From: Pontibacter litorisediminis
GTDB lineage: Bacteria > Bacteroidota > Bacteroidia > Cytophagales > Hymenobacteraceae
NCBI RefSeq assembly: GCF_029360645.1
Contig: NZ_JARDUA010000001.1
Span: forward strand, 372,001-436,000
Length of the DNA: 64,000 nucleotides
Reading direction: 5' to 3'
Of this stretch, positions 7,787-16,327 are shown piece after piece (position 1 is the stretch's first letter; each line of letters begins with the position of its first letter). Under the pieces are notes generated by a model, which worked only from the letters and a program-made list of their open reading frames with translations, was not told the origin of the DNA and did not search any database. The translations under genes and the position numbers were made by a program.

Positions 7787-9730
7787 ATGAGCGAAATAAT
7801 ATTTGAACTGAAGCAGGTACAGGAACTGCTTAAGATAGAACAGGAAGAGGACCGCCAGCAGTACAAGATCAAAAGCCTGAAAAGCACCATAACTGAGCGC
7901 AAGGAGATGGGCTTCTGCTGGTATCCGGTCACCATATCCAAAGAAGAGATCGGCTTCGGCAACAAGGTGGTGGTGGAGCTGGAGCGCACTAAAGACCGTG
8001 ACCAGCTGCACCTGTTCCAGGTAGGCAAGACGGCCGCACTTTTTAGCAACCAAGGCGAGCGCCAAAGTATAAACGGGGTGATTGTGGGGCTAAAGCGCAA
8101 CAAGGTACAGCTGGCCACGAACCGTGAGGACCTTCCCGACTGGATTGACGAAGGGCGCCTGGGCATTGACCTCACCTTTGATGAAATGAGCTACCGCGAA
8201 ATGGAGATAGCCATGAAGAAGGTGATTGAGGCTTACAAAACTCGCCTGGCAGAGCTGCGCGACATCCTTCTGGGTGACATGCCGGCCCGTTTCACCGAGG
8301 CTACCATGAGCGATATCCCGGCGCTGAACCCCTCGCAGAACGAGGCGGTGCGCAAGATTGTGCAGGCCAAGGATGTGGCTATCATTCACGGTCCTCCGGG
8401 CACGGGCAAAACTACCACGCTGGTACAGGCTATCCTCAAAACGCTGGAGACACAGAAGCGTCTGCTGGTAACGGCTCCTTCCAATACGGCGGTAGATTTG
8501 CTGACCGAGAAACTAGCCAACGAGGGTGTGAACGTGATACGTATCGGTAACCCGTCGCGGGTATCAGACGTGCTGCTGGAGCACACGCTGGATGCGCAGA
8601 TCATGGAGCACCGGTCTTACAAGAACCTGAAGGATTTCCGGAAAACAGCAGAGGAGTATAAGCGCATGGCTGGGCAGTACAAGCGAAAGTTCGGCCATGA
8701 GGAGAGGATGCAGCGCCAGTTTTTCCGGTCCGAGAGCAAACGCTTGTTGGATGAGGCCGACCGTGTGGAGGAATACATTACGGAGGACCTGCTCAATAAC
8801 GTGCAGGTAATTACCTGCACCCTGGTAGGCGCGGCCAACAAAGCCATACGCCACCTGGAGTATGACACGGTGTTTATCGATGAGGCGGCGCAGGCGCTGG
8901 AGCCCGCCTGCTGGATCCCTATCTCCCGCGCCAAGCGCGTGGTGCTGGCCGGCGACCACTGCCAGTTGCCCCCTACCGTAAAATCGTTTGAGGCAGAGCA
9001 GAAAGGCTTGGGCAAGACATTGTTTGAAAAATGCATTGAGCGGCAGCAGGATGTTTCGGTGATGCTGAAGACGCAGTACCGCATGCACCACCACATCATG
9101 GAGTTCTCGAACCAGCAGTTTTACAAGGGTGAGCTGATGGCGCACGAGAGCGTGCACAGCAGCGATTTGCACCAGTACAACCCGCACTTCGCCCCTGGCC
9201 TGGCCGTGGAGTTTGTGGATACGGCTGGTTGCGGCTACAACGAGGTGGAGACGCCAGAGAGCACCAGCTCGGCTAACCCCGATGAGGCGAATCTGCTTCT
9301 CAACCACCTGGCGCACCTGCTCAAAGACTACAGCCATGCCGATGAAGAAGTAGAGCACCTGCGCATCGGGGTGATCGCCCCTTACCGCGCCCAGATCAAC
9401 TACCTGGAGGACCGCGTGGAGCACATGCCGCAACTGCACGAGCTAAGGCAACTGCGGCACCTGTCGGTGGGCACGGTAGACAGTTTCCAGGGCCAGGAGC
9501 GCGACATCATCTACATCAGCATGACGCGCAGCAATGAGCAGGGGGAGATAGGCTTTTTGGCAGACATGCGCCGCATGAACGTGGCCATGACAAGGGCCAA
9601 GAAAAAAATGGTCATTGTAGGCGACAGCGCTACACTTAGCCAGCACCCATTCTACGCGGCCTTCCTGAATTACGTAGAAAGTATACATGCCTACCGCAGT
9701 GCCTGGGAGCTGCAGGAACTAATGGCCTAA
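7787..9730 (+). CDS. Superfamily 1 helicase of the IGHMBP2/UPF1-like (AAA_11/AAA_12) group
   Basis: 647 residues. An N-terminal beta-rich region (about 1-180) precedes the helicase core: Walker A HGPPGTGKTT (about 201-210), Walker B FIDEAAQAL (about 363-371), motif III AGDHCQLPPT, QYRMHHHIMEFSN (motif IV region), VDSFQGQERDIIYIS (motif V) and MNVAMTRAKKKMVIVGD (motif VI). The DEAA box and arrangement match the eukaryote-like Upf1/SMUBP-2 branch found widely in Bacteroidota. It probably unwinds DNA or RNA 5' to 3', but its cellular job is unknown. The next gene is slyD. A terminator-like hairpin sits in its leader. Confidence 0.93.
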   Translation: MSEIIFELKQVQELLKIEQEEDRQQYKIKSLKSTITERKEMGFCWYPVTISKEEIGFGNKVVVELERTKDRDQLHLFQVGKTAALFSNQGERQSINGVIVGLKRNKVQLATNREDLPDWIDEGRLGIDLTFDEMSYREMEIAMKKVIEAYKTRLAELRDILLGDMPARFTEATMSDIPALNPSQNEAVRKIVQAKDVAIIHGPPGTGKTTTLVQAILKTLETQKRLLVTAPSNTAVDLLTEKLANEGVNVIRIGNPSRVSDVLLEHTLDAQIMEHRSYKNLKDFRKTAEEYKRMAGQYKRKFGHEERMQRQFFRSESKRLLDEADRVEEYITEDLLNNVQVITCTLVGAANKAIRHLEYDTVFIDEAAQALEPACWIPISRAKRVVLAGDHCQLPPTVKSFEAEQKGLGKTLFEKCIERQQDVSVMLKTQYRMHHHIMEFSNQQFYKGELMAHESVHSSDLHQYNPHFAPGLAVEFVDTAGCGYNEVETPESTSSANPDEANLLLNHLAHLLKDYSHADEEVEHLRIGVIAPYRAQINYLEDRVEHMPQLHELRQLRHLSVGTVDSFQGQERDIIYISMTRSNEQGEIGFLADMRRMNVAMTRAKKKMVIVGDSATLSQHPFYAAFLNYVESIHAYRSAWELQELMA

Positions 9731-9809
9731 AGCCCGGAAAAGTTATACAAAATTTAGAGGTCTGGAGATTATTCCTTACCTTTCTTAAAACAGAACAAAA
9801 CACGAAGAC

Positions 9810-10322
9810 ATGAAGATTGAAAAAAACAGCGTAGTCACGCTTACCTATGAGCTACGCATCATGGACGAGCAGGGCGAGCCTAATCTGATAGAAACAGCCG
9901 ACAAAGAGCACCCTATGGTGTTTATCTTTGGCATGAGCGGTCTTCCGGAGCAGTTTGAGGAGAAGCTGGACGGACTGTCGGCTGGTGATACTTTTGACTT
10001 TACACTGGACGCAGAAGAAGGCTACGGCAGCCAGGACGAGAATGCTATTGTGGACCTGCCAAAGAATGCGTTTGAAGTAGAAGGCGCTGTGCCTGAGAAC
10101 ATGCTGGAGATCGGTAATTTCATCCCCATGACGGACACCGAAGGCAATCAGTTGCAGGGCCGTGTGGTAGATGTGACCGCAGATACTGTGAAGATGGACT
10201 TCAACCACCCATTGGCTGGCAAAGCGCTCTCCTTCAAAGGCAAAGTGGAGAGTGTGCGTGAAGCTACCAAAGATGAGTTGGACCACGGCCATGTGCACGG
10301 CGAAGGTGGTGTACACCACTAA
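9810..10322 (+). CDS. slyD: FKBP-type peptidyl-prolyl isomerase, SlyD-like
   Basis: 170 residues, cytoplasmic (no signal peptide). The first FKBP strand is VTLTYELRIMDEQG. The family segment FIFGMSGLPEQFEEKLDGLSAGD (about 33-55) is followed by the inserted IF (insert-in-flap) domain, then DFNHPLAGKALSFKGKVESVREAT. The C-terminal tail is His-rich (DHGHVHGEGGVHH), shorter than in E. coli SlyD but likely able to bind Ni or Zn. It catalyses proline isomerisation and acts as a chaperone. TACCTTTC at 9777-9784 is a candidate -7 element, 25 nt before the ATG. A strong terminator follows. Confidence 0.93.
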   Translation: MKIEKNSVVTLTYELRIMDEQGEPNLIETADKEHPMVFIFGMSGLPEQFEEKLDGLSAGDTFDFTLDAEEGYGSQDENAIVDLPKNAFEVEGAVPENMLEIGNFIPMTDTEGNQLQGRVVDVTADTVKMDFNHPLAGKALSFKGKVESVREATKDELDHGHVHGEGGVHH

Positions 10323-10343
10323 GAAGCATTAACCTATACTACC

Positions 10344-10382
10344 AAAGGCGCGACAGAAGCTATTCTGCCGCGCCTTTCTATT
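10344..10382 (+). terminator. Terminator after slyD
   Basis: AAAGGCGCG(A)CAGAA and TTCTG(C)CGCGCCTTT form a long, almost perfect stem with a 4-nt loop, followed by CTATTTT. Confidence 0.88.
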
Positions 10383-10595
10383 TTGGTGCTTCCCTTCAAA
10401 CTTCATTCCCAAAGAAAGGCTTGAATAATAGCTGCATCATAAGTATTAATCAATTATTTTCTGAGGCTGCTTATCCTCTCTTACCACATCAGGCCCCACA
10501 GATGTTAACCCATATCCAGAGAGCTTCTCTCGCTAGCTCAAAACTGGCTTTTTGGCTAGTCCAGAGGAGGAAATTCTGCAGTTCCGGTTCCAACA

Positions 10596-10970
10596 CCCCC
10601 TGCCTCTCCTTGTATAAGGAGGGGAATTTGGCTGAAGCTCCGTAAGCGGTGGCTATCGAAATGATACCCAGTCTTCGGGTTGAGCGCCTATGCGAGTTTT
10701 TCCGGTGCCGAGCCGGAGGCGAGGCAGCCCGAGGCACGAGGGCAGGATAAGCTCCCAGCGCGATGCCCTTATCGAGGGCCCCTACCCCCAAGACGAGCCC
10801 TCTCGGGCTAGAGAGCACCAAAGCCAGAAGTGAGACGAGCAGGTTGTAAAGCCAGGGATGAACAGCAGCTAGTAAGAATAGCTTGCATCAAGTTGCAGAA
10901 AGCCGAGGCTATGAGAGGCACAAGCGGACGCTTGCGCCAGAAAAGACTTGCAGAGTGAAGTATAGCCCAT
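10596..10970 (+). repeat. Structured dispersed intergenic repeat, copy 1
   Basis: This block is homologous to the reverse complement of 16562-16990. Conserved blocks in the same order are: a CT-rich hairpin (10603-10624 versus 16982-16959); GCTATCGAAATG through GGGTTGAGCGCC (10652-10690 versus 16931-16893); CGCGATGCCCTTATCGAGGG through the CAAAGCCAG and ACGAGCAGG words (10758-10850 versus about 16830-16738); CAGCAGCTAG through TTGCAG (10862-10900 versus about 16729-16690); and GAGAGGCACAAGCGG through GCGCCAGA (10913-10941 versus 16620-16592). Small hairpins are preserved, including AGCCC-TCTC-GGGCT at 10796-10809. The open frames inside differ between copies, so it is unlikely to be coding. 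I do not recognise the element. Confidence 0.85.
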
Positions 10971-11210
10971 GTATAGGATATACCTTTTTCAGCCTCTCAG
11001 AAAAAAATCTGAGAGTATCGTAAGGCACGAGTTAAAAACTCGCGCCAGCGGAGGAGAGAATGAAAACCGCGTATCTGGAAATCCGCAGCAGAAAAGCTCC
11101 GGACAAGGATGTCCGGAATAGCTCGAATACTAATCCAAGAGAATAGCAAGCCACCGGCTATAAGCCCGCGTCAGCTATAACGAGCAGCCGCTGTAATAAG
11201 AGCACCTAAG
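10971..11210. other. Non-coding tail of repeat region with several perfect short hairpins
   Basis: No gene is seen. There is a row of hairpins: CTCTCAG/CTGAGAG (10994-11015), CGAGTT/AACTCG (about 11028-11043) and TCCGGAC/GTCCGGA (11098-11117). Copy 2 of the repeat also carries hairpins at the matching end but with other sequences (GGCTT/AAGCC, GCCGG/CCGGC). It may be part of the same structured element. Confidence 0.5.
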
Positions 11211-12392
11211 CTATACCTTAATCTCCACCCGCTTACCGGTATCAGCAGCCTCGTAAATTGCCTCCAGAATCTGTACATCCCGCAAGCCCATCTCGCCAGG
11301 CACGCGCGTTTCTTTGTTATCTTTAATGCATTGGGCAAATGCATCCATTTGGCGGGCCTGCTGGTTCACCTGGGGCAGGTTCATAGGCCCTTCACTGGTT
11401 TGGCCTTTTATGCCGGAATAGCTGTAAGCAGGCTCTAACCGCCACCAGCCCTTCGCCGCTTTGCCCGATAAAAGACCCGCATTTTCGTTATAACTGGTAC
11501 GGCAGTTAGCTTTGGCACCACTCGGAAACTCCAGCACCCACTCAATCGACTGCTCCACCTCATCAAAGTACTCCGGCCGCGTCACTTCCCCATACTTGGC
11601 AGTCACAGCTACCGGGTTCTCACCCATGGTATAAAGGGCGCCCTGCACGCAATAAATACCCAGGTCCATCAAGGGGCCGCCGCCCGCTAACTTTTTATCC
11701 AATCGCCACGCCTCAGGGTCGCCGCTGAACACAAAGCTGTCGGCAGCCTCTATCTCCTGCACCGGCCCATACACCTGCTGCTGCCCCAGCTCCATTACCC
11801 GCTGGTTGTGCGGCTCAAAGTGCAGCCGATACCCGATCGAGAGGCGCACCTTGTTTTCTTTGCAGGCCGCTATCATGCGGCGGCAGTCTTCGGCAGAGGT
11901 AGCCATGGGCTTTTCAGAGATGATGTGCTTTTTAGCTTTCGCCCCTCTTATGCTATATTCAGCATGCATGCTGTTGGGCAGCACAATGTAAATGATGTCG
12001 ATGTCCGGGTTATCGGCAATCCGGTCATAAGTGTCGTAGTTGTAGATGTTCTTGTCTGGAATGCTGTACTTGCGCTTCCACTCTTCGGCCTTGGAGGGCG
12101 TGCCGGTAACGATGCCGGCCAGATAGCAATGCTCTGTTTCCTGAAGGGCTGGTGCCAATTGGTTCGTGGCATATCGGCCCAAACCTACCAGGGCTATGCC
12201 TAGCTTCTTTTTTGGGGCAACCTGCTGCCCCGCCTGCTGCGCCTGTTCTGCGTTCTTTTCTGATCCGGACGATTGGCACGAGGCGGCAAATGAAACCAAG
12301 GGTAGGCCCATGGCCGTTGCCCCGAAGGCCAGCGATACTTCTTTTAGAAATCTGCGGCGGTTGTGCCGGAAAAGGAGGTTTGTCTGTATCAT
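11211..12392 (-). CDS. Gfo/Idh/MocA-family oxidoreductase with Tat-type signal
   Basis: 393 residues. The N-terminus has a twin-arginine motif (HNRRRFLKE) and a hydrophobic run ending FAASCQSSG, so the protein is probably exported folded with its NAD(P) cofactor, perhaps as a lipoprotein through that Cys. The Rossmann motif is GIALVGLGRYATNQLAPAL (about 64-82). The family EKP motif (ISEKPMATS, about 154-162) carries the catalytic Lys. The C-terminal alpha/beta domain includes GGGPLMDLGIYCVQGA. It resembles glucose-fructose oxidoreductase-type sugar dehydrogenases. The substrate is unknown. It is a single gene with the structured repeat on its downstream side. Confidence 0.9.
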   Translation of the reverse strand: MIQTNLLFRHNRRRFLKEVSLAFGATAMGLPLVSFAASCQSSGSEKNAEQAQQAGQQVAPKKKLGIALVGLGRYATNQLAPALQETEHCYLAGIVTGTPSKAEEWKRKYSIPDKNIYNYDTYDRIADNPDIDIIYIVLPNSMHAEYSIRGAKAKKHIISEKPMATSAEDCRRMIAACKENKVRLSIGYRLHFEPHNQRVMELGQQQVYGPVQEIEAADSFVFSGDPEAWRLDKKLAGGGPLMDLGIYCVQGALYTMGENPVAVTAKYGEVTRPEYFDEVEQSIEWVLEFPSGAKANCRTSYNENAGLLSGKAAKGWWRLEPAYSYSGIKGQTSEGPMNLPQVNQQARQMDAFAQCIKDNKETRVPGEMGLRDVQILEAIYEAADTGKRVEIKV

Positions 12393-12477
12393 AGCGATGT
12401 GCGCGAAAGTGTTTCTTCTATACTTCAGAAGTATAAGTAGAAGAAGATAAAAGGTTTAGCACACCGTCACCGCAGTT

Positions 12478-13062
12478 TTAAAGCTGCTCCTTTACCTCTG
12501 CCACATAACGCTCCAACTCCGGGAAGAAAACCTGAAAATCTGCCAGGTATAACTCATACTGCTCTACCAGTTCCTCGCCAGCCGTCTCCATACCTGATAC
12601 GAACTTAGTACGCCGGCTCATGCCCTCCAGTGCTTGCGCGATTCCGTGTACCTGGGCGTAAGACTCCAGCCAATTCTGGCGCTGCATGTAAGTAAACAGA
12701 TGCTGCACGCGCGGGGGCAAGATGCCATAGTGCCGCCGGATCAGGCCGTAAGTCTTTTGCACAAAATTACCTAGGGGCTCCCGGGCGTACTGCTCAAAGT
12801 TGCGGGCCAGGAAATGGTCGTAATACATATCGGCGATAACCGGAGAGAACTTTCTATACCTTGGGCGCAGACGGGCTTTAGTTTCAGCCACGATGGGGTG
12901 GGTGTCAGTATAGGTATCGATGAGGCGGTGCAGGTAAATACCCTTTGCTACGCCGGGTTCGTATTGCTCTGCCTGCCGGCCCTTCACTGCATCGGCGATA
13001 AAATTGCCCAGCAACAGCTCATCGTCTGTTCCGGAAAGGTAAATGTGTGCCAGGTAGTTCAA
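12478..13062 (-). CDS. acpH: Acyl carrier protein phosphodiesterase
   Basis: 194 residues matching the AcpH family from the first residue: MNYLAHIYLS, then GNFIADAVKG (about 20-29), GIYLHRLIDTYTDTHPIV (about 41-58) and FSPVIADMYYDHFLA (about 72-86), an HD-like metal site. AcpH removes the phosphopantetheine arm from acyl carrier protein. It is divergent from the gene at 13210, and the 147 bp between them must hold both promoters. Confidence 0.92.
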   Translation of the reverse strand: MNYLAHIYLSGTDDELLLGNFIADAVKGRQAEQYEPGVAKGIYLHRLIDTYTDTHPIVAETKARLRPRYRKFSPVIADMYYDHFLARNFEQYAREPLGNFVQKTYGLIRRHYGILPPRVQHLFTYMQRQNWLESYAQVHGIAQALEGMSRRTKFVSGMETAGEELVEQYELYLADFQVFFPELERYVAEVKEQL

Positions 13063-13209
13063 AAGGCTGTGTTAGGGTTAGGTGAAAAGTATAAACCGGC
13101 TGCTGCGCCTATTGTTTTAGCGCACTCTGCTAGACTTTAGTTGCAACGGGCGAGCCAGGAACCCTAAGCCGTAGAGCCGCGTAATCAAACACAAACAAGA
13201 TATAAAGCT

Positions 13210-13710
13210 ATGAATAACGACCCAAATACAAAGGAAAACCTTTCCAAGCTGGTAGATAAGATAAAAGACGTAAAGATTGCCATGATGACCACGGTGGACG
13301 ATGACGGCACCCTGCGCAGTCGGCCCATGAAGACACAAAAGACAGAGGCTGACGGCGATTTGTGGTTCTTCACAGGCTTTGAGTCTGGCAAGTCGCACGA
13401 GATTGCGCACGACTCGCACGTGAACCTCAGCTACGCAGACCCGAACGATAACCTGTATGTTTCTGTGTCTGGAAGGGCACAGGTACTGCGCGACCAGCAA
13501 AAGATAGACGAACTCTGGAGTGCTGATATGAAGGCTTGGTTCCCGGGCGGCAAAGAAGATAAGAATATTGGCCTAGTGCGTGTCAGAATTGAGAAGGCAG
13601 AGTACTGGGACACCCCAAGCAACACCATGGTGACGCTGTTCGGCATGGTGAAGGCTGCCATTACCGGAGAGCCAGCCAAAGGCGGCGAAAACAAAAAAAT
13701 CAATCTGTAG
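13210..13710 (+). CDS. Pyridoxamine 5'-phosphate oxidase-like general stress protein (GsiB/Ydag-type, 'general stress protein 26')
   Basis: 166 residues in a split-barrel flavin-binding fold: KIAMMTTVDDDGTLRSRPM (about 21-39), DLWFFTGFESGKSHEI (about 50-65), VNLSYADPNDNLYVSVSGRAQV (about 70-91) and the C-terminal RIEKAEYWDTPSN segment typical of stress protein 26. It probably binds FMN or FAD. The reaction is unknown. The gene stands alone and has its own terminator. Confidence 0.88.
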   Translation: MNNDPNTKENLSKLVDKIKDVKIAMMTTVDDDGTLRSRPMKTQKTEADGDLWFFTGFESGKSHEIAHDSHVNLSYADPNDNLYVSVSGRAQVLRDQQKIDELWSADMKAWFPGGKEDKNIGLVRVRIEKAEYWDTPSNTMVTLFGMVKAAITGEPAKGGENKKINL

Positions 13711-13738
13711 TGTTACAGATATAAAAATCTCTCTGCAG

Positions 13739-13777
13739 CACCTGCCGAACATTTTGTTTTGGCAGGTGTTCTTTTTT
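13739..13777 (+). terminator. Terminator after the general stress protein gene
   Basis: CACCTGCC (13739-13746) pairs with GGCAGGTG (13761-13768), followed by TTCTTTTTT. Confidence 0.88.
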
Positions 13778-13795
13778 GAGAGCTACAAAAAAACA

Positions 13796-13803
13796 TACCT
13801 TTA
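13796..13803 (+). promoter_or_regulatory. Candidate -7 element (TACCTTTA) of the CrtA-like gene
   Basis: TACCTTTA is close to the Bacteroidota -7 consensus TAnnTTTG and lies 24 nt before the ATG at 13828, directly after the upstream terminator. I see no clear -33 TTG. Confidence 0.5.
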
Positions 13804-13827
13804 AGCATAAGCAGCATACAGAACCAC

Positions 13828-14559
13828 ATGCACATGCCCTCCCCCCGCCTCACCACCCTTACCCTGTTCGGTATCCGCAGCGGCCACATCCGTTGGGGCT
13901 TGGCCCAAATGGGTACCTCCGGCCCGAAATTGCAGCAGGTGCCTGGGCTAAAATTCTATAAGTTGCTGGGGAGCGGACACGGCAAAGGCTTTAGTATGAA
14001 GCCAAACTTCCGGCGCTATGGCATGCTGTGCACCTGGGAGAGTGAAGCTGCCGCCGATGCCTTTCTTCAGGAGTCTGAGTTGATGCAGGAGTACAGCACC
14101 CACACCGATGAGGCCTGGACTGTTAAGCTGCTTCCTTACCAAGCACATGGGCGGTGGGACGGGCAGGAGCCTTTCTCCCCCACCCTTCCTGATAAACATG
14201 AGAGCGGCCCCATCGCCGTCCTGACACGGGCAAGTATAAACTGGCTCGCCTTACCCAGCTTCTGGCGATTCGTACCTAAAACAAGTATCGCCTTGGATAC
14301 AGCAGAAGGCCTGATTTGCTCCATAGGCTTAGGCGAACTTCCTTTGGTGCGGCAGGCGACGTTTAGTGTATGGGAGTCGGGGGATGCGATGAAGGAGTAT
14401 ACCTATAAAAATCCGCTGCACCGGGAGGTAATGCGCCGCACCCGTGCCGAGAACTGGTACAGCGAAGAACTTTTCGCCCGCTTTAAACCCATCAGCAGCC
14501 ACGGCACCTGGGCTGGCGCGGACCCACTACAGCAGGTACTGGCGCAGGCGATTCTCTAG
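13828..14559 (+). CDS. Spheroidene monooxygenase (CrtA)-like protein
   Basis: 243 residues. CrtA-family marks are GLKFYKLLGSGHGKGFSMKPN (about 39-59, GSGxGxGF), RYGMLCTWES (about 62-71), GRWDGQEPF (about 110-118), GPIAVLTRASI (about 127-137) and the tail WYSEELFARFKP...GTWAGADPL. CrtA introduces keto groups at C-2 of acyclic carotenoids in phototrophs. In Cytophagales the homologues accompany pigmented, non-phototrophic strains, so carotenoid oxidation is a likely but unproven role. No other carotenoid gene is adjacent. Starts at 13828 or 13834 (ATG-CAC-ATG) are both possible. Confidence 0.85.
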   Translation: MHMPSPRLTTLTLFGIRSGHIRWGLAQMGTSGPKLQQVPGLKFYKLLGSGHGKGFSMKPNFRRYGMLCTWESEAAADAFLQESELMQEYSTHTDEAWTVKLLPYQAHGRWDGQEPFSPTLPDKHESGPIAVLTRASINWLALPSFWRFVPKTSIALDTAEGLICSIGLGELPLVRQATFSVWESGDAMKEYTYKNPLHREVMRRTRAENWYSEELFARFKPISSHGTWAGADPLQQVLAQAIL

Positions 14560-14887
14560 ATCATCCCTCTCAGATCAACAGGTTAAGCTTCAACCACTCT
14601 CCTTGCCTTCTTAAACACCCCACTACACCTACAGCAAAAGCGAAAAGTATTTGTGGGGGAAATATCTCGCCATCCTGCTCAAGCAAGCCAGTAAGTACAG
14701 GGCCACACAGCCAAAGCTCTGACAACGCCCCAAGTCCAACAATCCCATACAGCTCTTCAATTAATGGCCATGTGGATGTTATGTGTAATCAGGCGCTACC
14801 TTATTGGGCAAATGTTTGAAATGTTTCCATACCTTATCATGTGTTTACGGGACGCAGGAAAACTTAAGGAGGTGCAGGTTGTTAAAG
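14560..14887. other. 328-bp intergenic region without a recognised feature
   Basis: It lies between a plus-strand gene end and the end of a minus-strand gene. I see no convincing open frame, no T-run hairpin and no similarity to the structured repeat. Confidence 0.5.
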
Positions 14888-15610
14888 TCAGCTATGGTTC
14901 TTTTTCTTTAGCTGCTCCATAATGTCCTCTAATAGGTCTAGCTGCAGCTGCTGTATCTCTACCAGGTGCTGGTTCTGGTGCATCAGCAGGTGGTCTACCT
15001 TCTCGTGCAGCAGCCTGATCTCCAGCTCGGCCTTCAGGTTTACCTTATAGTCATGCTCGGACCGAAGTCGGTCTTTGGCCTCCTGCCGGTTCTGGCTCAT
15101 CATGATTATTGGCGCCTGTATGGCGGCCAGGCAGGAAAGTATAAGATTCAGTAGGATGAACGGATAAGGGTCGAAAGGCCTGGCAGCCAGCATGTACACG
15201 TTTACCGCCATCCAGAGCAGCAGAAATGAAAAGAAGAGGAGAATGAAGGTCCAGCTGCCGCCAAAAGTGGCTATACGATCGGCCATGCGGTCGCCGAGGC
15301 TTATCTGCTCCTTCAGGTTAGCCTCTACGTTAGAAGAGAGTAGCTCTTCCCGGTTTATGCTTCTCACCACCTCCTCTTCCAGCTCGGTTAGCTCACCCAG
15401 CTCCTGCCGCAACAGCCGTTCTAGGTATAATTTCCGGTACTTGGCCAGCACATCAGAGGCGACAAACTGCTCCTCGTCAAACTAAGGGTAGTCTGCCTGT
15501 ATCAACTTAAGCACACTATCCCGTATGGCTTTGCCAGGCACCAGCAGGTGCTGCGGCAGTCGTCTTTTTGTTATTTGGCAAAGGCCAAACGGCTCGCGGT
15601 GGTGGCTCAT
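14888..15610 (-). pseudogene. DUF1003 membrane protein gene interrupted by an in-frame amber codon
   Basis: Read from ATG 15610, the frame gives the N-terminal DUF1003 domain (LCQITKRRLPQHLLVPG...IRDSVLKLIQADYP, 42 residues), then TAG at 15484-15482, then FDEEQFVASDVLAKYRKLYLERLL without any frame change, on to the rest of DUF1003: GELTELEEEVVRSI, FGGSWTFILLFF (first TM) and LILSCLAAIQAPIIMMSQNRQE (second TM), stop at 14888. Both sides of the amber codon match the normal, continuous family layout. An open frame of 187 residues could still start at GTG 15451, lacking the N-terminal domain. Possible causes are a nonsense mutation (GAG to TAG would suffice), a sequencing error or readthrough. 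Confidence 0.85.
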
Positions 15611-15645
15611 AGGAAGGGATTGGGGCTTTTCGTCCTTCTACAGGT

Positions 15646-16323
15646 TTACTCCCCTGAAGGGTTTTGGTCTGGGGCCAACTGCTGCAACACACGCTCTAGG
15701 TGTGCTTTCATGCCATCGTAAGGCCTGTAGCCACGGCTAATAAGGTGGATGCTGGTACCGTTGAGCAAGTACAGGCTCGGGAATGCGGAGGCTTGCAGGT
15801 GACGGGCAATGGTGAAATCCTGCTGCGTTTTCTCCTTCATTTCCTCCGAGTGGTACTTCTCCAGAAAAGATTCTTCCTCCACGCCAAACGTAGACGCTAT
15901 ACTTGCCAGTACCTCGGGCTTTGTTACATCGTTGTTGTTTGCGTAGAAAGCGCTTTGTACCGCCTCCGCCATCTCAAACTCCTTTTCTGGCTGCAGGTAG
16001 CGCATGGTAACCACGGCACGGCAGCTAGGCTCGGTATCATAAACAAAATCCTCCCGATCAAAGAAAGTGTAGTCAAATGGCTGCTCGGTTATCTTCTCCA
16101 CATCCTGCCAGTGGTGCCGTATCCCCTCTTTCATTTGCTCCTCCAACGGCTTCTCCGTGCCGGGGCGCAAACCGCCCATAATCAGCTTAAATTGCATCTT
16201 TCCCTCCTGCTCTGCCACCAGCTGCTTGATTACCGGTGCAAAGCCATAGCACCAGGAGCACATCGGGTCCATCACATAGATCAGGTGGATGATATCCAGT
16301 AAGTCGTGTTTCTTCTGTTCCAT
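15646..16323 (-). CDS. DsbA-family (FrnE-like) thiol oxidoreductase
   Basis: 225 residues from ATG 16323. The thioredoxin-fold redox motif is MDPMCSWCYGF (CxxC, about residues 22-25), followed by the family signature KLIMGGLRPG and a late cis-Pro loop ASAFPSLYLLNG. No signal peptide is present, so it is cytoplasmic like FrnE and HCCA isomerase relatives. A longer frame runs upstream to 16431, but I chose 16323 because a -7 box (TACCTTTG) sits just before it and conservation begins there. It probably catalyses disulfide exchange or isomerisation. The substrate is unknown. Confidence 0.9.
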   Translation of the reverse strand: MEQKKHDLLDIIHLIYVMDPMCSWCYGFAPVIKQLVAEQEGKMQFKLIMGGLRPGTEKPLEEQMKEGIRHHWQDVEKITEQPFDYTFFDREDFVYDTEPSCRAVVTMRYLQPEKEFEMAEAVQSAFYANNNDVTKPEVLASIASTFGVEEESFLEKYHSEEMKEKTQQDFTIARHLQASAFPSLYLLNGTSIHLISRGYRPYDGMKAHLERVLQQLAPDQNPSGE

Positions 16324-16327
16324 GGCG

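Noticed and set aside
10489-10821. 110-codon open frame on the minus strand inside the repeat region
   Set aside because: The second copy of the repeat does not keep this frame, the sequence is hairpin-rich and no protein family pattern is visible.
10913-10941. Repeats considered as a CRISPR array or IS ends
   Set aside because: There are only two distant copies, no regular spacing, no cas or transposase genes and no target-site duplications seen.
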